Made by a program: the position numbers and the translations under genes. A stretch of DNA of 64,000 bases from Arthrobacter sp. 131MFCol6.1. Its GTDB lineage: Bacteria > Actinomycetota > Actinomycetes > Actinomycetales > Micrococcaceae. The stretch is from positions 1,366,122 to 1,430,121 of the forward strand of contig NZ_KB895541.1 in the NCBI RefSeq assembly GCF_000374925.1, written 5' to 3'. How positions within the stretch are numbered: the first letter of the stretch is position 1; each line of letters starts with the position of its first letter. The notes under the pieces were generated by a model, which saw only the letters and a list, made by a program, of their open reading frames with translations, was not told where the DNA came from and searched no databases. Of the stretch, positions 39,093 to 47,306 are shown piece by piece.

Positions 39093-39165
39093 GCACCTCT
39101 AGCTCAACTGGCAGAGCAATTGACTCTTAATCAATGGGTTCCGGGTTCGAGTCCCGGGGGGTGCA
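39093..39165 (+). tRNA. tRNA-Lys (CTT)
   Basis: Acceptor GCACCTC/GGGGTGC, anticodon stem TTGA/TCAA with loop CTCTTAA (anticodon CTT), T-arm GGGTTCGAGTCCC, discriminator A; the CCA end is encoded (39166-39168). A terminator follows directly. It marks the left border of a stretch of short, poorly conserved genes. Confidence 0.95.
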
Positions 39166-39171
39166 CCAACG

Positions 39172-39220
39172 AAAACCCCGTCTTTACTGGCCTAACGGCT
39201 GGCAGAGGCGGGGTTTTGTT
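39172..39220 (+). terminator. Terminator after tRNA-Lys
   Basis: AAAACCCCG pairs with CGGGGTTTT around a loop that itself contains complementary GCC/GGC segments; TTTTGTTTT follows. Confidence 0.85.
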
Positions 39221-39248
39221 TTGCTCCGTATGGCTTTGGGGGATATTT

Positions 39249-39449
39249 ATGGGCTATGTATTCTGGCCCGACCCCCGGCAGCGGAAGCCCAAGGCCGCCC
39301 ACACAGCTTCATCCGGAAGGTCCTGAAGGCGATGGGCCCGGCAGCCGGCACCGAAATGGCATCACGTGGACGGCGCAACCCTGCTGCGCGTCAACGGCAA
39401 GCTGTCCCCGAGCGTGAACGCCCAGTACACCGCCGCCTTCGGCAAATAG
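39249..39449 (+). pseudogene. Short interrupted reading frame with its own terminator
   Basis: ATG 39249 begins MGYVFWPDPRQRKPK and meets TGA after 25 codons (39324). The same frame is then open to TAG 39447 and its end reads WHHVDGATLLRVNGKL and VNAQYTAAFGK, which looks like a real protein end. A strong terminator stands 16 bases later. I read it as a small gene broken by one stop, or the remnant of a longer one. The rest of 39166-39569 holds only the two terminators. Confidence 0.4.
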
Positions 39450-39465
39450 TCCCCCATACCCGCAC

Positions 39466-39501
39466 AGAAGCCCGGTCACCCCTCGAGGCGGCCGGGCTTC
39501 T
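39466..39501 (+). terminator. Hairpin after the interrupted frame
   Basis: AGAAGCCCGG and CCGGGCTTCT form a perfect 10-base stem with a 16-base loop. Confidence 0.7.
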
Positions 39502-39569
39502 CCACGCCTTGCCAGCTACGGTCAGTCCTGCCTAAACCGCCGTCAGGATTTGTCGCCGCTGTTGCACGC

Positions 39570-40079
39570 CTACGGCGCCAGAAGCTGACAGACGTCGGTC
39601 ACGGTGCCTGGGCCGGTGAGTCCCGCGTTCGGGTATACCGGTCCATTCAGAGTCCAGGTCTCCAGACCCACTGCGAGGAAGACGCCAGGCGTCCCGTAGA
39701 CCTTCGGAACCGTGATCAGGTTTCTTCCCGTCGACGTGATGACAAAGTCGCCGACGTTGAAGTCAAACGCCCACCGCACGGTCCCGTTGAGTGCGGTCCT
39801 AACCACTTTCGAGGCCGGGGCAGGGCCCGTCAGAGTAACCGCGGTAGAAGCATTTGTGACGGCAAAAAGCCTTATCTCAGAGGGAGGGGAGGGATGGATG
39901 AAGTCAATATACTTGCTCTTGCTCGAGCCGATGACCTGGACATCAATCTGGAAGCCGGGGCAGTCGAGTTGGAAGGGGGACGTGTCGTTAGGTATCGGGG
40001 GCGCGGCGACGGCGGCGCCCGTCCCGGCGAAAAGTCCGACTCCGACCGCGAGGGCGATGGGTATGAGTGCGCGCTTCAT
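39570..40079 (-). CDS. Secreted protein of unknown function
   Basis: 169 residues starting MKRALIPIALAVGVG with a Sec signal peptide ending in GAAVAA-PPIPN. The start ATG 40079 has AAGGAGCC 6 bases upstream, which decides it over longer open frames. The mature part (about 143 residues) has DCPGFQIDVQVIGSSKSKYI, TNASTAVTLTGPAP and WAFDFNVGDFVITSTGRN, suggesting a small beta-sandwich; two cysteines (DCPGF near the start and DVCQLL at the end) could form a disulfide. I do not recognise the family; similar exported proteins occur in soil actinobacteria. Confidence 0.7.
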   Translation of the reverse strand: MKRALIPIALAVGVGLFAGTGAAVAAPPIPNDTSPFQLDCPGFQIDVQVIGSSKSKYIDFIHPSPPSEIRLFAVTNASTAVTLTGPAPASKVVRTALNGTVRWAFDFNVGDFVITSTGRNLITVPKVYGTPGVFLAVGLETWTLNGPVYPNAGLTGPGTVTDVCQLLAP

Positions 40080-40320
40080 GAGGTGGCTCCTTCGTAGCTT
40101 GCGAAAAAGTCCCCCCATGGGCACGGGAAAATCCCTGACGAACGTCCGCGCATCATAGGCCCGCGGCGCGGGGCCAACAAGCGTAGGGCCTACTTGTCGG
40201 CCGGCGAATCGCCCGCGGGAGGCCGAGCCCACCAGGGCCACTACCTGAATCTTGTGCCAGACCGGCAGCCGGTGAGGCACAGTCCGTCTTCCGCACACAT
40301 GGGGCGCATGACCGCCCTTC

Positions 40321-40770
40321 GTGATGAAGCCCAGAACGCCGAGACCGCCCCGGGGCGTCTTGACGAGCTCGCCCACCTCCCCGGGGACCGGAGAAGAGGT
40401 CACGACAGCTGCGCTCTGGGAATTGCTCACCGGCGCCTACGAGACGATCATCCTGGACGAGGACCGGGAAGTCTGGGTTCTAATCGACGCCGCCGCACCT
40501 CAGCCGGTCCGTCCGCCACGCGGCGAGGACTCCCCCGACTACCTCACCCGCGCCCGCCTCGGGGACCGCAACAGCGAATGGGTCACCCACGCGAGCCTGG
40601 CCGAGGCCCGCACCGAGATCGAGTCCCTCATTGGCGGCGGGACCGCCGCCAATGACATGGTCATCTACGCCCGCGAGGACAAGGATCGCATCGACTTCTA
40701 CCCCGTCGCGCGCATCGAGGCAGGAACAGCCCTCGGAGAGCTACCCTGGCAGACAGCGAGCAGGCCTTAG
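40321..40770 (+). CDS. Hypothetical protein
   Basis: Up to 149 residues; the protein-like part starts at about residue 30 with AALWELLTGAYETIIL and continues through EDREVWVLIDAAAPQP, the VTHASLAEARTEIESLIGGG helix and FYPVARIEAGTALGELPW. It is acidic and soluble with no signal. The family is not recognised. The start is uncertain: 40321 is the first in-frame start codon, but the first 30 residues are Pro/Arg-rich and look non-coding. No neighbour suggests a role. Confidence 0.5.
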   Translation: MMKPRTPRPPRGVLTSSPTSPGTGEEVTTAALWELLTGAYETIILDEDREVWVLIDAAAPQPVRPPRGEDSPDYLTRARLGDRNSEWVTHASLAEARTEIESLIGGGTAANDMVIYAREDKDRIDFYPVARIEAGTALGELPWQTASRP

Positions 40771-40855
40771 CCAGAAGGGCCAAACCAGTCCAGATCCGCC
40801 GTGACTACAACTGTCAAGCCTTCTGATCTATCCACGGACTCGTTCAACGCTTAGC

Positions 40856-41107
40856 GTGACGCCTATAACTTCTGTTGACATGGGGGCGTCGATGTTGCGG
40901 ATAACAAAGTTGGAATTTCCTACCGTCGTCGGATTCCTGGGCGGATTCGTCTCGGGACTCTTCGCCCAATTCATTGACGTCTCCCAGCCCTTCTGGGTGG
41001 TGCTAAAAGTTGGGCTTCTCATCGCCACGTTTGGGTTTGCTGCTGCAAACCTCATCGGTCTCGCTGTCGTTAGGAATCGCCGCTCGTCCAGGAATGGAGA
41101 CGGTTAG
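40856..41107 (+). CDS. Small membrane protein
   Basis: 83 residues or fewer. Two hydrophobic segments (FPTVVGFLGGFVSGLFAQFI and VGLLIATFGFAAANLIGLAVV) end in a basic tail RNRRSSRNGDG. The start could be GTG 40856 or ATG at 40880 (MGASMLRITK). The family is unknown. A gene of similar size and topology follows 150 bases later, which hints at a pair; they are not obviously alike in sequence. Confidence 0.5.
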   Translation: MTPITSVDMGASMLRITKLEFPTVVGFLGGFVSGLFAQFIDVSQPFWVVLKVGLLIATFGFAAANLIGLAVVRNRRSSRNGDG

Positions 41108-41256
41108 GCCAACGATGCGAAGATGCTGAGCCCCGAGACAACACGGTCGTTCGTCGTTGGACCGGCTTGTTGTCGCCGGCGCAGCCGCCAACGGCGTAAG
41201 TCTGGCCGTCAACGCGAGAATCGCCATCAAGGATCCCGCGATAGACAACAGCACTG

Positions 41257-41511
41257 GTGAATGCCGCAGCGCTGGGCAGTGAAGGGGAATTCAAGGTGCA
41301 CGTAGATCAGCGGAAAATCGGCAGGGCAATCGTAGGCGGATTCATTGGAATGGCGGTGGGATTCCTCATCGCCCTCCTGATTTATGGGCTTCAGGTTGCT
41401 GACGCGCTCGTGGCTTTCCTCTGGTGCCTGCCATTTATTGCTGTCATCGCGTTCATGTATGTGAGGGAGAAACCATACGGCATTGAGCGGCATCCGGGTG
41501 AAGACGAGTAG
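41257..41511 (+). CDS. Small membrane protein
   Basis: Up to 84 residues, with two membrane segments (IVGGFIGMAVGFLIALLIYG and ALVAFLWCLPFIAVIAFMYV) and a charged tail REKPYGIERHPGEDE. GTG 41296 (VHVDQRKIGRA) with AAGG upstream is a plausible shorter start. Function unknown. Confidence 0.55.
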   Translation: MNAAALGSEGEFKVHVDQRKIGRAIVGGFIGMAVGFLIALLIYGLQVADALVAFLWCLPFIAVIAFMYVREKPYGIERHPGEDE

Positions 41512-42003
41512 GGAGACGGCGTGGCGTGCTTTCGTCCGAAGTATTCGGACCCGTGAAGACTCCGAGACCTCGACAATGGGCAACCGGGCGGTGAGGGCTG
41601 CGGGCGTCTCCGCATCAAAGCGATCCGCGAGGAGCGGTTCCAGGAAACAGCGGCAGCGGCCAAGTCCCTGATGGAAGCCGCCTACGACGGATGAACCGCT
41701 GACACTGCACCCTGTCGGGCGTCTCCGTCATCGAGGGCCCGTCAGAATGTACCGCGTCTCCGTGTGCAGGCCCGGCTGCGGCCACCTGAGCGCCGAGCCA
41801 GCTTCGGGCGGAGACTAGGACCGTGCTCTTTGTTGGCGATGAGCTTCCGGGCACGCTCACGAAGCGGGCCGCGGTGCAGGCGTCACCATCCACCGGGAAG
41901 CCGTCGGGGTAGCCGTCAATGGCGGTTGCGCCGCTTTCGCATACGGTGATCAGGATCTTCATGGCACTTTATGCGCACGGCGGCCCGCGCCCCGCTCGCC
42001 CGC
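41512..42003. other. Stretch with no convincing gene, probable remnants
   Basis: Plus-strand codons ending at 41694 read IKAIREERFQETAAAAKSL, then MEAAYDG and stop, which looks like a protein end without a beginning. On the minus strand a frame from ATG 41962 begins MKILITVCESGATAID and runs 115 codons over the same DNA. Neither has a good ribosome-binding site. I regard the area as gene debris. Confidence 0.4.
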
Positions 42004-43122
42004 TCAGACTCCGGGCCGGCACTCCCCTTGGCCGAGGAGGGCCAGGCCGTTGAGGTCCCCGGCCTGGTAGCTGTTCAGGCCGGCAGCGTCGGACGGGTTC
42101 ATCAGCTGGGTCGGGTCCTGGACGTGGTCCAGCCCCACGACATGGCCGAGTTCGTGTTCGATGGTGCCGAGGGCCTGGGCCGGGCCTTCGAACTTGATCA
42201 GGGTCTGCAGGCCGGTCGCGTTCAGCTCCAGCTGGCCGCTGACGTAGGTGAAGTCCGTGTCTCCGATACTGACGGCCTCGCTGCCGCCCCGGCCCAGTAT
42301 GGTGTCCCCGTCATGGAGGTCGGTGAAAGTGGGTTCCTCGGCGGTGGTTTCCCAGGCGATGAGCACGGGCGCCCACCGGTCCCCGTAGCGGGCCGGCTGG
42401 TAGGAGTCGCGCTGCGCTGACGGCGCCTCTGTGGTGGGCCCGTCGTTGATGAACACCAGCCCGGTCGCGCGGGAAACCGCGTCGATTGCCTGCTGGATGA
42501 GTTCCGGCCCGGCGGCGGGCTCGTTGGCGGAACGAGTGACGTAGTGGATGGGCCGGCACGGATCGTACTTGACCGGTTGCCCGTCATCGTCGGTATCCAT
42601 GAAGGCGTAGGCGGCGGACGTGGCAGGCACCGGTGCGGGCCGTCCGAGCGGGGCAGCGCCCTCTTCCCGGCCCGGGGTCGGGTAGTCGGTGAGGGGCCCG
42701 GACCCGGCGGCGTCCGCAGGATAAGCATCTGCCGGAGACGGGATCAAAGGTGCCAGCAGGTTGGGCATGCCAAGGTCGGGGGCTTGACCGGGGCCGCCGA
42801 GGAACGCCGACGGCTTCAGGTCACCGTGCAGGTAGAGGCTGAATCCGGCCAGGAGCGCGCCGGCTGTCACGACGGCGGTGACCTTGAACAATGCCCGGAA
42901 GAGGCGGATCGGCCATGGGGCGCGGCGGGCCCAGGCGTCCCGGACGGCGGAGGAAGAGGTGTGCACCTGACCCGCGTCCCAGGCCGGTAGCAGCGGTGCG
43001 GAATTACCGCGCCAGCCCTCGGGCGGGGCCGGGTTGCCGGCCATTTCTTCAAGCTTCCACAGCGGAATCCGCTTCGGTTCCCCCAGCTCCCCCGGCTCAC
43101 CCATCTGCGCCTGTACCCCCAT
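42004..43122 (-). CDS. Membrane-anchored matrixin-like zinc metalloprotease
   Basis: 372 residues. After a cytoplasmic head of about 70 residues comes one membrane segment (VTAVVTAGALLAGFSLYL), a Pro/Ala-rich linker, and a metzincin-like domain outside the cell: PCRPIHYVTRSANEP, LIQQAIDAVSRATGLVF, and the zinc motif EHELGHVVGLDHVQD (HExxHxxGxxH), then LMNPS as the Met-turn. Residue spacing matches M10-type proteases. The start ATG 43122 (MGVQAQMGEPGE). It overlaps the end of the broken gene upstream by 26 bases, so the two were probably one operon. Substrate unknown. Confidence 0.82.
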   Translation of the reverse strand: MGVQAQMGEPGELGEPKRIPLWKLEEMAGNPAPPEGWRGNSAPLLPAWDAGQVHTSSSAVRDAWARRAPWPIRLFRALFKVTAVVTAGALLAGFSLYLHGDLKPSAFLGGPGQAPDLGMPNLLAPLIPSPADAYPADAAGSGPLTDYPTPGREEGAAPLGRPAPVPATSAAYAFMDTDDDGQPVKYDPCRPIHYVTRSANEPAAGPELIQQAIDAVSRATGLVFINDGPTTEAPSAQRDSYQPARYGDRWAPVLIAWETTAEEPTFTDLHDGDTILGRGGSEAVSIGDTDFTYVSGQLELNATGLQTLIKFEGPAQALGTIEHELGHVVGLDHVQDPTQLMNPSDAAGLNSYQAGDLNGLALLGQGECRPGV

Positions 43123-43473
43123 CGTCGTCGGCTCCGGTGTCAGCGTAAGGGAAACTGAGGCGGCGCACCACGTCCAAGGCCGCTTTCACTCCGGCCTGAT
43201 AGGTGTCGGCGGCGTCGCCGCGGGGCGCGGCCCGGACCGCCCAGACAGCGGCTGCGTATTCGCGGTGAATCCGTTCGCGGGCTTCGGTGAGCTCTTTTCG
43301 GCCGCCATCCGCAGTTCGTGCGGGATCTGGTCCGCGGAGCGGCAGAACGTGAGCAGGTATCGGTGGCTGTCCGAGGGGTCGATGACTGGCATTCCCAGAT
43401 AGCTGGCCGCGTCGGAGAACTCCTTCGCCCGCCTCGACGAGCTGCCCGAGGCGGCCGCCGGCGGGCTGCGCAA
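43097..43473 (-). pseudogene. Hypothetical gene with a frameshift at an A run
   Basis: One frame encodes AKEFSDAASYLGMPVID and the CRSADQIPHELRMAAEK stretch; the next frame continues it as KELTEARERIHREYAAAV and VKAALDVVRRLSFPYAD to the stop at 43097. The switch is at AAAA (43295-43298). Adding one A joins them into one plausible helical protein. The upstream beginning (TTG 43473 or an out-of-frame ATG) is also unclear. It may be decayed, a sequencing error, or a -1 slip at GAA-AAG. It precedes and overlaps the protease gene. Family unknown. Confidence 0.5.
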
Positions 43474-43819
43474 CGATCATTGCGGTCCCAGATCCTGGAG
43501 CCGGACGGTCCGTTCTTGCTGGTTCCCTGGTGGTCATAGTTGCAGTGGGAATCGCGTTCAAGTTGCATTCAAGGCGGCGCGATGACGATGAAGACAAGTC
43601 ACCGACCGCGTAGCCGCAAACTGGCACGTCCTGTCCTACTAGCGCCAGAAACGCCGCGCCTGCACACCTGTGGAATAGGGCGGGTGACCGCAATGCAGGT
43701 GCAGCGGGCGGCCCTTTGTGATCAGCGAGGATCCCTAGCTGGCTGACGTCAATCAGCCCTGACTGGGGCGAACCGGATGAGTTTCGTCGTGGAGGTCGGG
43801 CCGGCCACAAAGTGCTTGG
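43474..43819. other. Intergenic stretch without a supported gene
   Basis: Short open frames exist on both strands, but none has a ribosome-binding site, motif or protein-like composition. The minus-strand part probably once belonged to the broken gene at 43097-43473. Confidence 0.4.
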
Positions 43820-44419
43820 TCAGGTGTCGCCTGATTCCCGGGATAACCCGATGCCCATGACGATCAGAACCGGGACTGACAGCAAGAAGTTGAAGAAGAA
43901 CATGCCGACACCGGATCGGCCGGCAAGGTGGAGGACACCGACAAAGAGGGCGAACCCTGCGAAGCTCAACACGGTGACGGGCGCGCCCCTCTCCCAGCCC
44001 CGCTGTTTGGCCAACAGCACAATGCCAGCTGTGAGCGTCCCGCCCGCAGCGACGAGTGAAAGGAAGGCCAGGAAACCGAGTCCTTGGGATGCTCCGACCA
44101 GAAATTGCAGGAACAGCCAGGCGCCCAGCACGATCGACGTAGTGCCTGCCGCGATACGGTATCCAGAGGACCTCGAAGCCGGCGTGTACGTCCATCTGCC
44201 GTCCGGTGAATACTGCAGCGGCGGTGCCGGCGGGTAGGCCGAATACGGCTGCTGAGCCTGGTACAGGTACGGCTGCTGGCCGTAAGGCGGAGCGTAGGTC
44301 TGGGGTGCAGCGAGATGCGGCTCGTTGCCCGGGACGGGACCGAACTGCCCCTGCCGCGGGTGGGGCGGCGTCTGGGCATACGGCGGTACTGGCGGGACGG
44401 CCGGGATGTTCTCAGTCAA
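43820..44419 (-). CDS. Multi-span membrane protein with Pro/Tyr/Gln-rich head
   Basis: 199 residues. The first 70 are rich in Pro, Tyr and Gln (repeats such as YGQQPYLYQAQQPYSAYPP), a pattern seen on many actinobacterial membrane proteins, with LQYSPDGRWTYTP at its end. Then four membrane segments (TTSIVLGAWLFLQFLVGAS, FLAFLSLVAAGGTLTAGIVL, TVLSFAGFALFVGVLHLA, VGMFFFNFLLSVPVLIVMG). Start ATG 44419 (MTENIPAVPPVPPY). Function unknown. Confidence 0.7.
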   Translation of the reverse strand: MTENIPAVPPVPPYAQTPPHPRQGQFGPVPGNEPHLAAPQTYAPPYGQQPYLYQAQQPYSAYPPAPPLQYSPDGRWTYTPASRSSGYRIAAGTTSIVLGAWLFLQFLVGASQGLGFLAFLSLVAAGGTLTAGIVLLAKQRGWERGAPVTVLSFAGFALFVGVLHLAGRSGVGMFFFNFLLSVPVLIVMGIGLSRESGDT

Positions 44420-44683
44420 GGTTCCCCATTACGTTGCGAGCGATTCGAAGTCAGATTACATGCGGCTTGCGGATTAGGCCATGACGGGAAGTGCAGTCCG
44501 CCGGGGCTCGGAACTCCGCACTCCTCAGCGAGGTAACTTGACCATGCGCGGACATCTTGTTCGGGTCGAAGGGCGGGGCCACGCGGTGTCGTCGTCCGCG
44601 AGGCATGGAGGAGGTATCCGCAGGCGCCTGCCCGCCGGGCCGGGATGACTTGTAATCCAAAGGACTGACCGTAGACTCTGCCC

Positions 44684-45229
44684 ATGTCTGGACCTGGGGG
44701 AACGAAAACAGTCCGCGTCGCTGCAGGACTCATTGTTGGCATGCTTATGGCCGGTGGCGTGGCCGCCTGCGCCTACGAGGACGACGGCGATCCGCGGCCG
44801 ACGGCGGCCGGGCAAAGCCACCGGCCGGCCCCCGCCGCCCCGACGAAAGATCCGGGGGTTCTGGGCGTGGAAGCGAGCAACTACGCCGAACTGCATAAGC
44901 GTCTGGCCGAGGCGCCAGGGTCCGCGCTCCTCTCCGACGCCGGTCCGGCGGACGGGCCAGGGGTTGGCTTCACCAAAGCCGCAACGGTGACGGTTGCCGG
45001 TCCGCACACAGTCACCGCGGCCTGCGTGGGCGTCCCCCATGCCCAGATCTACCTCTCCCAAAACTCGCCGGCCGGAACAGAGCACACGGTGTTGGATGTC
45101 GATTGCTCGCGAACCCAATCGCAGGTCGTCCAACTGCAGAAGGGCTACGTCAGTGCCCAGTTGACCCGCCCGGACCCGACCGGCGCCTGGACCGGGGCGG
45201 TCGCCGGAATCAAAGTCACGGGCCAGTGA
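44684..45229 (+). CDS. Putative lipoprotein
   Basis: 181 residues. The signal segment VAAGLIVGMLMAGGVAACAYE ends in a lipobox-like GGVAAC, so it is likely acylated and exported. The mature part has a Pro/Ala linker and one compact domain (ATVTVAGPHTVTAACVGVPH, EHTVLDVDCSRTQSQVVQL, GAWTGAVAGIKVTG) that looks like a small beta-rich domain with two cysteines. The family is not recognised. Start ATG 44684; no operon partner. Confidence 0.7.
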   Translation: MSGPGGTKTVRVAAGLIVGMLMAGGVAACAYEDDGDPRPTAAGQSHRPAPAAPTKDPGVLGVEASNYAELHKRLAEAPGSALLSDAGPADGPGVGFTKAATVTVAGPHTVTAACVGVPHAQIYLSQNSPAGTEHTVLDVDCSRTQSQVVQLQKGYVSAQLTRPDPTGAWTGAVAGIKVTGQ

Positions 45230-45350
45230 GCCACCCGACGACGGCCCCCGTTACGAACGCAACGAAGACGAGCGCTTAAGGGCGCTGCAAGGGAGCCGCG
45301 CCGGGCCGGGATTCCCTGGCTGCCGGCGGTTTAACCCTACGATGGTGAGG

Positions 45351-45935
45351 ATGAACTCCATCCGGAAGGCCTCGTACGCATCCGCCGTGGCCCTGCTGCT
45401 CGCGGCCTCGCCGTTAGCCCTTGCGTTGCCCGCGGCGGCCGGGCCCTGTAAGCCGGCTGGCCTTCTTCCCGTGAAGATCTGCCCCGCCTCGCCGACGCCT
45501 GGCCCTCCGTCCGCTTCCCCGACGCCCAGCGCGACTGCCCCGGGCAATGCAGCGCCGCCGTCGGAACCCGCACCGTCCCAACCGCCGTCACAGCCGCCGT
45601 CTCAAGGCCAGGTTCCCGGGCAGGTCGCGGCTCCGCCGACGCCGGGCACCGCCCCCTCCGAAAGCCACGGAGCCGCTGCCGCGCCGGCCACGGGTGCTGT
45701 TCCGGCCCCAGCTACGGCGGGCACGCCCGCGCCCCAGTCACCGGATGCGGGCCAAGGCTCAGAGCCTTCAGAGCCCTCAACGGCGAATCCTTCCGGAGCG
45801 GCGGCCGGCCGGGGCCGGGTTGGTCCCGGACCCGACGGGCAAGGCGGTCTCGCCGGAGGATTACTGCTGGCGCTCAGCGGCCTGCTCATAGGCCTCTCCG
45901 CGGCCATTGGCCTCCGCCGGCCCGCCCGGCCATGA
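45351..45935 (+). CDS. Pro/Ala-rich surface protein with signal peptide and C-terminal membrane segment
   Basis: 194 residues. Sec signal peptide (YASAVALLLAASPLALALPA-AAG), a short CKPAGLLPVKICPA segment with two cysteines, about 110 residues of Pro/Ser/Ala/Thr-rich spacer, and a final membrane span (LAGGLLLALSGLLIGLSAAIG) followed by RRPARP. No LPxTG is present. The layout suggests a cell-wall-spanning protein anchored at its C-terminus. The start is ATG 45351; ATG 45342 is in frame and possible. Confidence 0.65.
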   Translation: MNSIRKASYASAVALLLAASPLALALPAAAGPCKPAGLLPVKICPASPTPGPPSASPTPSATAPGNAAPPSEPAPSQPPSQPPSQGQVPGQVAAPPTPGTAPSESHGAAAAPATGAVPAPATAGTPAPQSPDAGQGSEPSEPSTANPSGAAAGRGRVGPGPDGQGGLAGGLLLALSGLLIGLSAAIGLRRPARP

Positions 45936-45937
45936 AA

Positions 45938-45980
45938 CGGCCGCCGAACCGTCACAGTGAACTGTGTGGTTCAGCGGCCG
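45938..45980. terminator. Bidirectional hairpin between convergent genes
   Basis: CGGCCGCCGAACCGTCACAG pairs with CTGTGTGGTTCAGCGGCCG with two mismatches, loop TGAA. It lies between the surface protein gene and the small minus-strand gene. Confidence 0.65.
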
Positions 45981-45999
45981 CCTCATGCACATCGATTTA

Positions 46000-46188
46000 T
46001 CAGACCTTCTCGCGGGACCGGTCGCGTACCTTCTCCGGCTCTTCGACCGTGAACTCCTTGCTGCGGCGGGGGAAGGCCCAGAACCTGAATTCCGGCGCCT
46101 CCGCCCGGGTCTCCGGGCGATCCTCAGATTCCTTTGCGGCATCCTTCCTGGTATCCCGCCAGGAATCCCTGTTATACGAATAGCACAT
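46000..46188 (-). CDS. Small charged hypothetical protein
   Basis: 62 residues, MCYSYNRDSWRDTRKDAA to the end REKV, very rich in Arg, Lys, Glu and Asp. The start ATG 46188 has an excellent AAGGAGGT five bases upstream, which makes translation likely. No domain recognised; similar short proteins starting MCYSY seem to occur in Arthrobacter, from memory only. Confidence 0.6.
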   Translation of the reverse strand: MCYSYNRDSWRDTRKDAAKESEDRPETRAEAPEFRFWAFPRRSKEFTVEEPEKVRDRSREKV

Positions 46189-46391
46189 CACTGACCTCCT
46201 TCATGGTGATTGCCTATTAATCGTCCTCCCGATCCGCTGGCGCGTCGATACTTCCGGACTGCCCTTTGTGCCCGGGCGGCAGGCTGGCCCCGGGGTCCAG
46301 CGGACGGGTCTGCGCCGTCGGCTGGCCTTCCCGCCGGCACGGGCCGCGGTTAGACTCCATCCAATGCACCACTGCGACCAATGGGGGAATC

Positions 46392-46589
46392 ATGGAGTTG
46401 CTCATCCTGGGCATTGCGGCCGTTCTCATCGTGATCGCGACCATCATCCGCGACCTGCGGCAAAAGTCCTGTCGCATGCGCACCGGCTCGGACCCGGAAT
46501 CGGAACGGGCCCTCAGGGATTTCAAGCACGGGAGGACCGTTGGCCTCTCGCATTTCGTCGGCCTCGACAACACGGGTCACCGCCGCTGA
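46392..46589 (+). CDS. Small single-span membrane protein
   Basis: 65 residues: membrane segment at the very N-terminus (MELLILGIAAVLIVIATIIR), then a charged cytoplasmic tail with DLRQKSCRMRTGSDPESE. A GGGGGA site precedes ATG 46392. Function unknown. Confidence 0.55.
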   Translation: MELLILGIAAVLIVIATIIRDLRQKSCRMRTGSDPESERALRDFKHGRTVGLSHFVGLDNTGHRR

Positions 46590-46676
46590 CGCCGCTCCCC
46601 CTTGCAGCCACCCCTGTACGCTTTGTCCCAGAACAGAACAAGCGAACGCGCCACGCCCCGCAAAGGATGAACAGCC

Positions 46677-47306
46677 ATGACCGTCCCGCCCAACGCCTCC
46701 GCCCCTGGCCCTGGCTGGTATCCGGACCCGGCAGGCTCGGGCCGGCTTCAGTGGTGGAACGGTTCGGCCTGGACCGGCCAGTTCAGCGCACCCCAGTTCC
46801 AGGCGCCGGCGCCCCGGCACCCGGTGGCACCGCGCAGGCGCATCAGTGACCGGACACCGGTCTACAACGCGTACATCTGGACAATTGTGGCCCTGCCGCT
46901 CGTGCCGCTCATCCTGCTGATGTTCTGGAACCCTGTGCTCCGGCTGCGCACCGTGGGCCCGCGGCAGACCCAGACAGTTGATCCGGCGTCGATTTTCACG
47001 GCGCCTTACTTCCTCTTCATAGCCATCAGTTTCGTGGCCTACGGCGTGTCCGCCCTCCTGGCGTACCTGGACTGGGACCGGCTGCGCAAGGACGGCGTTG
47101 TCCGGCCGTTCCACTGGGCGTGGGTGTTCCTCAGCAGGGAGGTCTACGTGATTGGGCGCTCCGTGATCGTCCACGAGGTCGCCCCGCGGCGCGGGCTCGC
47201 CCCGGTGTGGGTCACGATCAGCGTCGTCTTGCTCACGGCGGTGCTCACCGGCCTCAAACTGTCCGCCATCGTGGCCACCCTGGCGAACCAGGCAGTAACG
47301 GTGTAA
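46677..47306 (+). CDS. DUF2510 membrane protein
   Basis: 209 residues. The N-terminal DUF2510 motif GPGWYPDPAGSGRLQWWNG, then SAWTGQF, is a short WW-like cytoplasmic domain common in actinobacteria. Three or four membrane segments follow (IWTIVALPLVPLILLMF, APYFLFIAISFVAYGVSALL, WVTISVVLLTAVLTGLKLSA). AAAGGATG precedes the ATG. DUF2510 genes often encode membrane proteins of unknown role. Confidence 0.78.
   Translation: MTVPPNASAPGPGWYPDPAGSGRLQWWNGSAWTGQFSAPQFQAPAPRHPVAPRRRISDRTPVYNAYIWTIVALPLVPLILLMFWNPVLRLRTVGPRQTQTVDPASIFTAPYFLFIAISFVAYGVSALLAYLDWDRLRKDGVVRPFHWAWVFLSREVYVIGRSVIVHEVAPRRGLAPVWVTISVVLLTAVLTGLKLSAIVATLANQAVTV

Noticed and set aside
40194..40655. Alternative frame over the hypothetical gene at 40321-40770
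   Set aside because: It is Pro/Arg/His-rich without helix or strand pattern; the other frame looks like a real protein.
43540..43746. A 68-codon plus-strand frame
   Set aside because: No ribosome-binding site, no motif, basic random-looking composition.
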